From: Fragilaria crotonensis
Lineage: Eukaryota > Bacillariophyta > Fragilariophyceae > Fragilariales > Fragilariaceae
Direction of reading: 5' to 3'
Length of the DNA stretch: 31,551 nt
Assembly: GCA_022925895.1 (NCBI GenBank)
Contig: JAKSYS010000709.1
Location: forward strand, 1 to 31,551
Shown here in pieces: positions 1 through 9,403 of the stretch. Each line of letters starts with the position of its first letter. The stretch's first letter is position 1. The notes below the pieces were generated by a model. It searched no databases. It had not been told where the DNA came from and saw nothing but the letters and a program-made list of their open reading frames with translations. Made by a program: the position numbers and the translations under genes.

Positions 1-461
1 AAATCCTTCAAGACCACCATTCAACAACTCGAATCAACGTCGTCCACCACCACCCTCCCCGCGCCATCCAACCAGCCTCAACGAAACAATCGACCACCTT
101 CCGACCGACGTCCAGTCCTAATCAACGTCCATCTCCTAACGGATCCAACAACAACCATTCGCGCAACCCTTCCAATGCCGCTACAATCGTCTGCAATAAC
201 TGCGGACGCCTCGGCCACTATGCGCGCAACTGCACAAACCCCAGATCAAACCAAAACAATCGCTCCACCAACCTCAAAGACCATCCAACAATGAAAACGC
301 TGCCCCGCAACCAACAACGCGCCTACTTCATCACTGACTCTGGCCAAAACTCACCAGACCAATCAAGATACCACCACCAAGCCTTTTCAGCCTCATCTTT
401 GACAACACTGATGGTCACCCATCCAACATCCCTTGGCCCAATCCTGACCTACCTCAGATGA
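1..461 (+). pseudogene. gag C-terminal part with CCHC zinc knuckle (copia 1)
   Basis: The frame is open from the window edge to a TGA at about 459-461. It contains CNNCGRLGHYARNC at 192-233, a perfect C-X2-C-X4-H-X4-C zinc knuckle, embedded in Asn/Ser/Pro/Gln-rich sequence. In copia gag proteins this knuckle binds the element RNA during particle assembly. The protease continues in another frame: reading after about 399 with one base added gives residues that run in frame into the ORF at 458, so gag and pol were probably one polyprotein here. Confidence 0.85.
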
Positions 462-976
462 CCATCAACCAACCTCTCCTTGACAGAGATTATCTACCAT
501 CTGCCAATTATTCTCCTCCCAACTCTGGAGCCACAGCTTACTTTCCAGATGATCCCCAATCACCATACCAAAGATTTGGTCCCCCACATCTTGAAAACTG
601 GCTACCTGACAGTGGTGCTACCAGCCATTATACTCCACTCTTCAGCGACCTCCACGATGTCGAACCCTGCAGTGTTCCAATCTCCTTAGCTGATGGCAGC
701 ACCAAGATGTCCACTCACAAAGGCACAACTGCATGCCACTTCACCACTGATGATGGCCTCAAGTCCATCCTAGGACTCACTGATGTCTACTATGTTGAAG
801 GTCTCAGCCACAGACTCCTCTCCTTAACTGCTCTATCATGCACCCAAAACTTCAGTGTCCTGATCAAGAACAGAGCCACAACAATCCAACTCCCAAATGG
901 TTCCATACACTTGGCCAATACTGACCAGAGAACTACCTTCATCACAACAAGCCTTCTCAACCATCTCCAACTCTAA
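458..976 (+). pseudogene. copia 1 protease segment (retropepsin-like)
   Basis: This open segment contains WLPDSGATSHYT with the catalytic Asp at 608-610. D-S-G-A-(T/S)-x-H is the typical active site of copia proteases, which act as dimers to cut the gag-pol polyprotein. The downstream VYYVEGLSHRLLSL stretch resembles the usual linker between protease and integrase in copia pol. The frame closes at 976 and the polyprotein continues in other frames (897-1166, then 1076-1423). The Met at 458 is an internal residue, not a true start. Confidence 0.85.
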
Positions 977-2350
977 CCTACCTTCTGACCCTGACTCTGA
1001 TCCTGATGAACAACATTTTGATGACACTACACCCCTGTTGACACCGATCAACGCCGTTCAGTCACCGCCCTACCTTTGGAACTCATCTATCGACGACTTG
1101 CTTTCCGAAATTTTCCGCAACTTATGGTCGGATCCCTTCACCAAACATGGAATGACCATGTCTTGACACCTACTGTTGATCACAACTCCTGGCCTCTACG
1201 CATTTCAATCAGCCAAAAACGTGCCCGCAACAAAACTCCTCAACGCCAAGGCACTGAACCTTTCCACCGCCTTCATCTTGACCTAATGCGCAACCCTTTC
1301 CGCTATGGTCTCACAACCAATACCAACTTTTCAGCCTACTTGTTCATTGTCACAACACCTGGCAAACTAACAGGTTGGATTGGTCTCCAACTGAAAGCAC
1401 AGCTTCCATTATTACTGCTCTAAAGCAATGGCTAACTGACACAGAACTCCTTGGCCGCACCAATCTGTCCGTTTTATCCGCACTGATGCTGGATCTGCTT
1501 TCACTTCAACCAAATTCATTTCTGAATGCACTTCACTTGGTATCAAAGTTGAAGCTGCAGCACCTGAACATCAAGAAATGAACGGTATTTGCGGCCAAAT
1601 GGCGTGAAGTCCACAACACTGCCAACATCCTTCTGAACAATGCAAGACTAGGAGGTGCATTCTTCCATCATGCCCATGCCTATGCTGTTCAAATCCTCAA
1701 TGTCTGCCCAGCCAAGAATGTTATTGACCAAGATGGCAACCCAACAACTCCCTATCAATACAGTTTTCAACGCAAGCCTTCCTCGCCAACTTCCGCGTCT
1801 TCGGATGTCCAACATTCTTCAAACGCTACGAACCAACCTTCCGCAACAAACTTATAACTACAAGCAACAACTCCAACGTGCATCCCGCGGTATTTTCCTT
1901 GGATTTCCCGACAACTCTGCAGGCTGGTTAATCTACTCGCCAGACCAACCCCAAAGCCTCATCATAACCCGCGATGCCTACTTTGATGAAGACTTCAACT
2001 CCGCTCTCTGTTTCGATTCCAAACCTTTGCTGGAGCCGTACCCATCCGCTCCCACTTCAATCCGCATGGACTTCGTGACACTCAGAACTCTGAACCATCT
2101 ACCCACCATCAAACTGGCTCTGCAGCCAACCTTGGTAACCCACCATCAACCTTCATTGATACCTCCAACCATCATTCTTCCCTCCCTGCCATCCCTGAAA
2201 CTGATGACAATGCCCATGAAGATGATCCACCACCTTCTACACTTGCTGCAATCAAACATACAACTCCTCCACATGGTCCAACACCACCCACACCACATCA
2301 AATCAACTTTGTCACCCATCAACAACATCATTCCTAACTCCACAAGATGA
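977..2350 (+). pseudogene. copia 1 integrase segment, frameshifted
   Basis: Pieces of an rve-type integrase occur in three frames. The first catalytic Asp is in LHLDLMRNPF (Asp 1280-1282) and the second in IRTDAGSAF (Asp 1485-1487). The third acidic residue is expected in NGICE followed by AKWREVH near 1590, but here the Glu codon itself lacks a base and the frame breaks there. A further piece, RGIFLGFPDNSAGWLIYSPD near 1888-1945, matches the GxFxGY-like motif that follows the integrase in copia pol. The 3' part up to about 2400 is a low-complexity linker. No intact integrase can be read from this sequence. Confidence 0.82.
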
Positions 2351-2411
2351 TGACCATCTACTTCAAGAATGCAATGAAGATCTACCAACTATTGATCCCA
2401 TTCACTCTGCC

Positions 2412-3400
2412 ATGATGACAATTGACAACTCTCCCAGCAACAATCCACAAGCCAACCCCCAGGAACCTGTGGACAAATATCTTCCAGAACCTCAGTCTCT
2501 CAAAGCTGTCCTCAAACTTGATGATAATGTCCGCAATGCTTGGCTACATGCAATCAAAATGGAGATCAAGAACCTCATTGACCATGATACCTTCATCCTT
2601 GGACAAACTCCACACAAAGATGAACTCATTATCCCAGTAAAACTTGTGCTCAAAGCAAAACAAACTGCAACTGGAAAACTTGACAAACTAAAAGCTCGCC
2701 TTGTCGCCCGTGGCGACCTGGAGAAACGTCTCCTGAAAAGAGTCAAAGCCATCAACCAACAACGACTCCTTGAACAACGTCAAGAAATTGCTGAATCTAC
2801 CAATTCACCTGGCACTCCAAAACCTATACCTGTTGAACCACTCATGTATGAAGACACCTGGTCACCCTGTGCATCTGCAAGAGGGGTCAAACTCTTCATT
2901 GCAACCATCTGTGCATCCAGAAGAAGTGTCAAGAGTGCTGACTTCATTGGTGCCTACCTCCAAGCCAAAGTTATTGGCCGCCACTTTGTGAAACTGCCAT
3001 TGGAATACGCCTATCACTTCCCTGAATACGCTAAATTCTTTGGCTCTCCAATGTTACTGAACAAAGGAATCTACGGTCTCGTCTACTCTGGCAAATATTG
3101 GAACATTGAATTTTCGGAATGGCTCTACTCCCAAGGCTTTATCCAATCTCCTTCCGAACTCTTATTTTGTCCGATACGACAAACACAATCAATGGCTCCG
3201 TCTCCTATTTTTCGTCGATGATATGCTCTACGCTGGAAGCAACGATTCCATCGAAAACAATTTGAAGATTCCGTCCGCAATCGCTTCGATGTCAAATTCC
3301 TCGGACCTGCGCAATGGTTCCTCCAAATGCGTATCCACAAACACTCCGACTCAAGCTATACTCTGATCAACACCGCTACGTTTTGAATACTCCAACGTTA
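2412..3400 (+). pseudogene. copia 1 reverse transcriptase (RVT_2), frameshifted
   Basis: The segment from 2412 contains the fingers region of copia RT: NAWLHAIKMEIKNL, then a KARLVARGD motif, then SADFIGAYLQAKV carrying the catalytic Asp, then LNKGIYGLVYSGKYW. Near 3165 the frame breaks. The catalytic FVDDMLYAGS motif (Asp-Asp 3217-3222) is read in the frame starting at 3106. A second change near 3240-3250 leads to FLGPAQWFLQMRI, the equivalent of the LGxxxxFLGxxI motif of copia RTs. RT copies the element RNA into DNA in cytoplasmic particles; this copy cannot make an intact enzyme as read. Confidence 0.87.
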
Positions 3401-3555
3401 TGACCCGAATTCGAATTCCCCGAACGCGATACCCCTTTCCTCCCGACTACACCTTCAGCAAGGATAACCGCCCGTAACCGCCTCTGACGTCACCCTCGTC
3501 GAACACAAGCAACAACGCCTTCCCTTCCGCTCTGCCGTCTGCACTCTCCTCTACC

Positions 3556-4300
3556 TTGCATACAATACAAGAGCTGACATCCTATTTGCTGTCTGCAAAC
3601 TTGCTAAAGCATGCATCTCTCCTGGCATACCTGATTTTGAGCCCTATCTTGGCTCATCGGCTATCTTCGCCGCCGCCCTACTACGCTCAAATTCTACCCG
3701 ATGGCACTTCAAATCCCATCTATGACATCTGCCTTCACCATCGTATCCCATACTCCGATCTCACCGTTTTCTCCGACGCCAGCTGGCAAGACTGCCCTGA
3801 CACTGGCCGTTCCACTGTTGGATACATGATCTTCTACAATGGTGCCCTCATTGAAGCCAATTCTACAATGCCTACACCTGTTGCAATGTCTACTCTGAAG
3901 CTGAATACATGGCCGCATGTTCTGCCACAATGGCCACAGCTCACATCCGAATGCTTTCTACGATATGCTCTATCTTGGCACCAAACAATGGCGTGAATCA
4001 ACCCAACGTCTTCCTTCCATACCTGCCATCCTCATGATTGACAATGAAGCCACCGTCCAAATCGCAAAGAATGGAAAACTCACTCGCAAGACGCGACACA
4101 TCGAACGCCGCTTCCACTTCGTCCCAAGGCCAGCAAGACGGCATTCACCAACTTCATTGATTCCTGTGACTCTCAACTTGCCGACATCCTCACCAAAACC
4201 CAACACTCCGGCAAAATCGATCCTCACCTCACCAACATCTTCTGCGTTCTCCCGACCACATGCTTTCATCACCGGACCACCAGAGATCTGATCCAAGAGG
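3556..4300 (+). pseudogene. copia 1 RNase H and pol C-terminus, frameshifted
   Basis: FSDASWQDCPDTGRSTVGY (catalytic Asp 3775-3777) is the start of copia RNase H. The usual SEAEYMA motif appears only after a frame change near 3890. IDNEATVQIAKN and TRHIERRFHF follow in the frame starting at 3917. The closing ADILTK motif is read at about 4180-4197 in yet another frame. The pol end therefore lies just before the polypurine tract, as expected for copia elements. Between 3400 and 3556 no motif is recognisable. Confidence 0.82.
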
Positions 4301-4302
4301 GG
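4293..4302 (+). other. Polypurine tract of copia 1
   Basis: The purine-rich run ccaagagggg sits directly before TGTTAG, the start of the 3' LTR. In LTR retrotransposons this tract primes plus-strand DNA synthesis. Assigned from position and composition. Confidence 0.65.
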
Positions 4303-4726
4303 TGTTAGGAATCTACCGTCACTCTGTCACACTGTCTCGTCTTACTGTAAGGTTAAACACCATACGGTAATACAATAGACAGTCCATTATTTTCTTAGTC
4401 TGTCCGTGACCCGTTCCCGTAGAATGCTACGGATCAGAACCTGGTACTACCGGTCTGCAACACAAAACTATTTGAATTTACTCCTATGTAATTCAAATCA
4501 TGAGTGTTGTTGATAACTTCAACAACACTCTTTTTACTATGGACAACACTTCCCAAACACCACTCAGGAAGTGGGACTAAGACAACACTTCATTTGTGAG
4601 ACTCCAACTAATGTTGCAAGTCTCACCTTCATTTTTCATTCCAATTCATCTTATAATTTCCACAAACCAAAAACAGTAAAGGCCTTTACTAGTTAGCATC
4701 TACATTTCTACATCCTTGTATCAACA
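4303..4726 (+). repeat. 3' LTR of copia 1 (end approximate)
   Basis: The LTR begins TGTTAGG right after the polypurine tract. The most likely end is TCAACA at 4721-4726, giving TGTT...AACA ends and about 424 bp; without the 5' LTR the end cannot be proven. It holds three successive inverted repeats: 12-bp arms at 4502-4513/4519-4530 followed by a T run, 7-bp arms at 4547-4553/4567-4573, and 8-bp arms at 4596-4603/4619-4626. A cttataatttcc stretch near 4650 is a possible TATA-like element. Confidence 0.7.
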
Positions 4727-4737
4727 AATCTACCGCC

Positions 4738-4923
4738 ATGGTGTATGTCTACAAAACACCATCGCCCAAAGCTGGACGATCCGTCAGGTTCGCTTCCTCA
4801 CCCGTCAAGTCCAACGTTAGACTTCTGGGTCCTACTAACCTTAAGTCTACCGTCGGCCAGTACTCGTGTACCGATCACACGAACACTGTCACCAGGTACT
4901 ACAGTATTACCTATGAACAATGA
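4738..4923 (+). CDS. Small unknown ORF directly after the copia 1 LTR
   Basis: A 61-aa ORF starts at an ATG in a favourable context (ccgccATGG). Its first half is basic and Ser/Pro-rich (KTPSPKAGRSVRFASSPVK), unlike the GTAC-type spacer DNA that follows; its second half drifts into spacer-like sequence. It may be the 5' piece of a host gene interrupted or remodelled near the retrotransposon, or chance. SVRF resembles a PP1-docking RVxF site, but that alone is weak. No family is recognised. Confidence 0.25.
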   Translation: MVYVYKTPSPKAGRSVRFASSPVKSNVRLLGPTNLKSTVGQYSCTDHTNTVTRYYSITYEQ

Positions 4924-5100
4924 ACAATGTGACACGACTACCGGTACAAGTAGTATGTATGAATATGAACTATATATCTTACTTTTCTTGTGGTACGCGG
5001 TGGCATATGCTCGTACCGACCGGGTACTCTGTACAGTACAAATTCCAAAGTGGTAGTACTGTAGTATTCAATATCCTACTATCCTACTATATTATAAATT

Positions 5101-5775
5101 AATTGTGTGCGTGTGTGCGTGCGTGCGTGCGTGCGTCTGTTACGGAGTATGACCACTCTGGGTACTGGATCAAATGAATACTGTCTGAATTTCCTACGTT
5201 GGTACCATGGTACTGCATACTGTAGTGGAAAAAAGTACTGGTGCGGATTACGACCAGGCTGGGGTACTGTGCGTCCAGTTTCCTGTAGTAGACACTCCGA
5301 TCAAATGTGAGGTATTAGTAATTGTGTGTGTGTGTGTGTGCGTGCGTGCGCAAGTGCGTCTGTTACGGAGTATGACCACTCTGGGGTACTGGATCAAATG
5401 TTGCACTGTTACGTGGATTACATGTACTACAGGTCTACAGTACATAAGCGGACGGTAATTTATGTTGAAGCGACAGTGTGTTACGTTACTGAACTACAAT
5501 ACTGTACAAATTCAAAGGTACTGGATGGAATACTCATTGAATTTGCTGTGAACAGGTTGCTTGACAAATGCTACTGTAAAATATACCGTGCGATGAACTG
5601 CAATACTGGGGCATGATAAGTACCAGGTACCTGGTACTGTACTTCATGAAGTTTCCTACGTTGGTACCATGGTACTGCATATTGTAGGGGGAAAAAGTAG
5701 TGGTACGGAGTACGACCAGGTTGGGGGTACTGTACGTCCAGTTTCCTGTAGTAGACACTCCGATCAAATGTGAGG
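5101..5775. repeat. Degenerate ~220-bp repeats with GT/GC-T runs and GTAC motifs
   Basis: Two block types recur. Block B, a (GT)/(GCGT) run followed by gcgtctgttacggagtatga, lies at 5101-5176 and 5321-5400, about 220 bp apart. Block A, starting tttcctacgttggtaccatg and ending gatcaaatgtgagg, lies at 5190-5312 and 5652-5775, about 460 bp apart, i.e. two periods. The stretch between 5400 and 5650 keeps the TACTG/GTAC style but is diverged. ORFs here on either strand change frame between copies and look non-coding. Block A2 ends 5 bp before the next transposon. Confidence 0.8.
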
Positions 5776-5780
5776 CACCC

Positions 5781-7020
5781 ACTAGTGTCTATGCGCGCGG
5801 ACCAGGTGTCCTTAATTAAGGACGTCCGTGTCCTTAATTAAGGACATCATTTTCGTACGTGTGCAAGACGCTTTTCTGTACGTTTTATACTACGGGCAAC
5901 TGAAAAACATGCTCCAATTGCAGTCATCAATAAGAAGAGAGAACGACACTTACCTGCATTCATTTGATCCATTTTCCTTTTCTCTATTTTCAGTGAAAGT
6001 CACGTGAAAAGAAAGAAAAGCTCAACACTTGATTTTTCATCACCATTCGGTCTCTGACTAAAGGGATGGAATCTCACGTAACACGCAGTATCTGTTCTAC
6101 GTAATGTCGAAATTTTTATTTTTTTTTTAATGGCCATTTTCATTCCATCCTGCGATGCCATACTGAGACTTTGAGGCGCACATGCTCAGTAACCGATGAA
6201 AGTGTACTTTTCAAAGTATAAGAGGCATCCCTCACTCGTTCAATGAATTCGTGAAATGGTCCAATGACTGCTCTTTCAAAATCTGTCATGAGTCGTGAAT
6301 TTTTCCCATGCTTGGTATATATTCTACATGACTTCAGCGTGGAAATTGTCCGTTGCAGTTCCTCTTTCCAATGAATTATTCTTTGTGGATACTTAAAGCT
6401 GGTCAAATGTCCAGGGTGCTTCATCACCATTCGAAGTATGTTGAAGATGATGGTCACTTCAGTTTTTCTATATTGACAAGAGGATGATCTAAAACCGTGG
6501 GATTAGAAACCACCTAATCCTCTGTGGACTATGGTATGTATTCTACACGATTCTTCTAAATATTTTTCTTCCGGTTTGATCTTTCTCTGATTGAGTGCTG
6601 TCGCTTGAATAGTGAAAATGAGGACATGTTTCATGTTTAGAAACAACACTTAAATGTATTAGGAACATAATGGTCACTTTACATGTTGTTGAATTTGACA
6701 AGAACATAGTCAAACCGCAGGCCAAAAGGTGTGTCACAATCGTGGGTATCACGTAGGATCTGGTATTGTTTCTACTGCTGGTCAAGATCAGAAAAATTCC
6801 GTCAGAAAAAAAATGCTCAGAAAACCACTTATAACTCACTAACAACGTACGATGGCCGAAAACGGCCTGGGGCCAACCTCCAGTACTGTTACCAAGATGC
6901 TGCTCAAGTTTGAGTCCAAAGAACCGGTAATGCAATCAAGTACTAGAAATGCGAGATGTGCAAATATGTCCTTAATTAAGGACAAATGTCCTTAAGGACG
7001 TCGGGCGCATAGACACTAGT
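5781..7020. mobile_element. Non-autonomous TIR DNA transposon, 1.24 kb
   Basis: ACTAGTGTCTATGCGC at 5781-5796 is repeated exactly in inverse orientation at 7005-7020. Just inside the ends are copies of the palindrome GTCCTTAATTAAGGAC (5808-5823, 5830-5845 and 6968-6983) and a shortened form GTCCTTAAGGAC (6988-6999). Such subterminal repeats are typical transposase-binding sites. The outermost ACTAGT is itself a palindrome, so it could be part of the TIR or a 6-bp target duplication. No transposase domain is seen inside; minus-strand ORFs at 6140-6457 and 6543-6935 have no recognisable motif. The superfamily cannot be assigned. Confidence 0.8.
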
Positions 7021-8965
7021 ATATACATAAGTGAATATAATGCATGTGTATTCGTCTTGCATCTGCCTGGATACTGGAGCACGATACAACTGTACTACTT
7101 GTGGATTTTGTTTAAGGGGAAAGGGGGCTATGTCCCGATTCCTGATACCTGACGTGACAGGTGAAAGCAAAATGGCTATGAAATGGTACACTCAATGCTG
7201 TGTATTTGTTGAAGCAGCCAGCTTACGACTATTGAGATGTGTTACTATAGTATGGCTCCTGGAACAGTGCTGGGGCAATCTTGCATGGCCACCAAGTCCA
7301 TCTGATTGCTTTGCAGGATGCCGCAGCAGATGGGTTTCAGAACAATCCTCACCTTGGCCGAAGGTTGTCACAATGACACACAACTACTTGTCATGCCACG
7401 GAGGAGATTCGTTTCTTGAAGAAGTTCTTGTTGTCAGGCTAATAGAAGGGCAGTTCGGTGTATAGCGGGTCATAAGAGGGCCAATCCTTATCGAAGGATA
7501 AAACTTCACTACTTGTCCTTATCAAAGAAAACCAAAACAGGGCGTTTTCTGGGATGGTTGACAAGCCATCTGCTGTTTTTTCTTGGCGCATTGTTTGTCG
7601 AATACTCAAATACACTCGTCCAGTACATGTTCGACGAGTAGATCACGATGCTCATTCATGGCGCTGACAGCTACAGACCTCTGCATACTAGTATGCCATG
7701 TCATATCTTAGCTTATATGCAGCTCTATAAAGGACATGCCTTCATAGTTGTACTATTATTATTGCACGATCATGAGTCAGTCGGCGAGCAGTATTCGCAG
7801 AAATCCAATGAAGTATTCGGCAACAGCAACATGCATTGAGACAGTATCCTGTACATTGTATTCCTCATCTGTTCGTCACTGTAGAGGATCCAAATTTGTT
7901 TCACGGACCTCCTTCCTTCTTCAACATCATTCAGGGACAGTCGTTCTTGGCGTGATTCCAGGCTACACCAATGAGTTGCGTGCCCTTCTAACGCCTATTT
8001 GTTTGATTTTCTGACCCTTTGCTTGTGCCAGATTCTCTTGTACATCCTTATATTGGGTTCCATTACACATCCTTGCTTGTCAACCAAATCTCGAATCTTT
8101 GCACCACTTCCGCACGTACTGTAAGTATGCATACAGGAATAATTGCTATTTCTTTCCAACACCGTGAGCATCAATATTTCAGACAAAGGGACCCACCAAT
8201 CACATTCCTCAACAGTGTGAGGGCTTCGTTGCCAAGTCCATCATAGCGAGGAAAGTGTTGTTCATTTATGCTTGCGAACTGTGAGGATCATGATGATGAA
8301 CATTGTTGACGTTGTGATCATGTTGTGGTTGTACGAAGATAGTACGATTTACGATTAACGGACTCGAACACCTTCAACTTTGTTTGTCGAGTACAATACC
8401 TTTTTCCCGATAAGGACGGACAGTCCGGAAAAAAGTTGAGGGGGTAGTTTTGCAGACCAGTCATAAAAAATGAAAACTTAAACGCTGTTTGTGTAATTCC
8501 CTTACATGTAAAACTGGCTCCATTAAACGCCATACTCGAGTACTCGGAGTACCTGGTACATAATATATGCCGAACAGTCTAATGCAAGCGTCTGAATATG
8601 AGGGTCCGACCATTTTCCACTTCGATTGCGTCATGCAAGACATGTCATACCTACATTCTTCTCTATCAAACTAGACTATTACTGGTAGACTGTTGCAATA
8701 AGGCATCACGAATGACGACTCAAGACTCATCACGATAGTATTCAGGACACAAACGCACACACAAGATCACCGCGATCGTTTTCGAACCCATCGTCGTCTC
8801 CGTCATCATACCAAACGAACTTCAATATAGTGAATTGTAGGACACTAAAATCAAGCATGCGACTTTTAACGCTCAAGGTGGAATCTTAAGTTCCAGTATC
8901 AAACTGTCTGAAGGCGATTGAATCTTGGTAAAAGAGGGCTCGAAGACAAAAGGGATGACCGATGG
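7021..8965. other. Long intergenic stretch without a supported gene
   Basis: Only short ORFs occur, up to 144 aa (7031-7465, Cys-rich and compositionally random), with no domain, splice pattern or conserved motif. No tRNA or rRNA is seen. A short low-confidence gene cannot be excluded. Confidence 0.5.
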
Positions 8966-9188
8966 CAATAGCGACCAAAGGGAATTATGACCGAGGATGA
9001 CCCAAAGTTAGAAACGGCCCTAGTTTTGCACCCAGCCGAGTTGATTGTTAACCGTTGTAATGGTGGCTTCCTATACCGTATAGGAAGCCACCATTACAAC
9101 GGTTAACAGTCAACTCGGCTGGGTGCAAAACTAGGGCCGTTTCTAACTTTGGGTCATCCTCGGTCATAATTCCCTTTGGTCGCTATTG
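8966..9188. repeat. 223-bp near-perfect palindrome (foldback element or hairpin-RNA locus)
   Basis: The arms at 8966-9076 and 9078-9188 are 111 bp each, with a single spacer base (9077). Read by eye they differ at one position only (gattg versus gactg on comparison of the two arms, near 9035-9037/9117-9119). Outside CAATAG/CTATTG the symmetry stops at once. Flanks ccgatgg and gaccccatg show no convincing target duplication. A transcript would fold into a 111-bp duplex. It lies about 215 bp upstream of the gene at 9404. Confidence 0.95.
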
Positions 9189-9403
9189 GACCCCATGCTA
9201 TGCAGGCATCAAGGGCGACACCTGCGGTCCTGTGCTACGTTCTCTTCTAAATGTGTGTTGATAGTTCGGAATTTTCCGAAGACTTATCATTCAAAGCATG
9301 TATGGCTCGTCATGAAAATGATGCGACAGAAGCTGCGACAATCTAACTCTTCTATATTTTACAGAAACCACAAAAACAATATTTTTTACCTGTTGCTTTG
9401 ACA

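Larger units (their letters stand above)
1..4726 (+). mobile_element. Ty1/copia LTR retrotransposon 1, 5'-truncated by the window edge
   Basis: The domain order gag zinc knuckle, aspartic protease, integrase, reverse transcriptase, RNase H, polypurine tract and 3' LTR is the Ty1/copia order. The 5' LTR and most of gag lie upstream of base 1. No single reading frame covers pol: the frame changes near 400, 890-1150, 1430, 1590, 1780, 3165, 3370, 3890 and 4130. This points to an inactive copy, or to a sequence with small indel errors. Codon use and Pro/Thr/Ser/Asn-rich linkers differ from retrotransposon 2, so they are different families. The family is known to copy itself through RNA and integrate as DNA; loss of an open frame would make this copy non-autonomous. 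Confidence 0.92.

Noticed and set aside
5321-5345. GT/GCGT microsatellite as a CRISPR-like or regulatory repeat
   Set aside because: Simple dinucleotide run without spacers; ordinary microsatellite within the larger repeat block.
6140-6935. Two minus-strand ORFs (105 and 130 aa) inside the 1.24-kb transposon
   Set aside because: No transposase motif, and they overlap the internal repeat; most likely chance frames in a non-autonomous element.
5781-7020. Classification of the 1.24-kb element as a CACTA transposon because the left flank reads CACTAG
   Set aside because: The right end lacks the matching final base (ACTAGTA), so CACTA...TAGTG ends are not complete on both sides.
7031-7465. 144-aa plus-strand ORF with several Cys
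   Set aside because: No Cys spacing of a known domain, no homology recognised, composition like neighbouring spacer; kept as intergenic.
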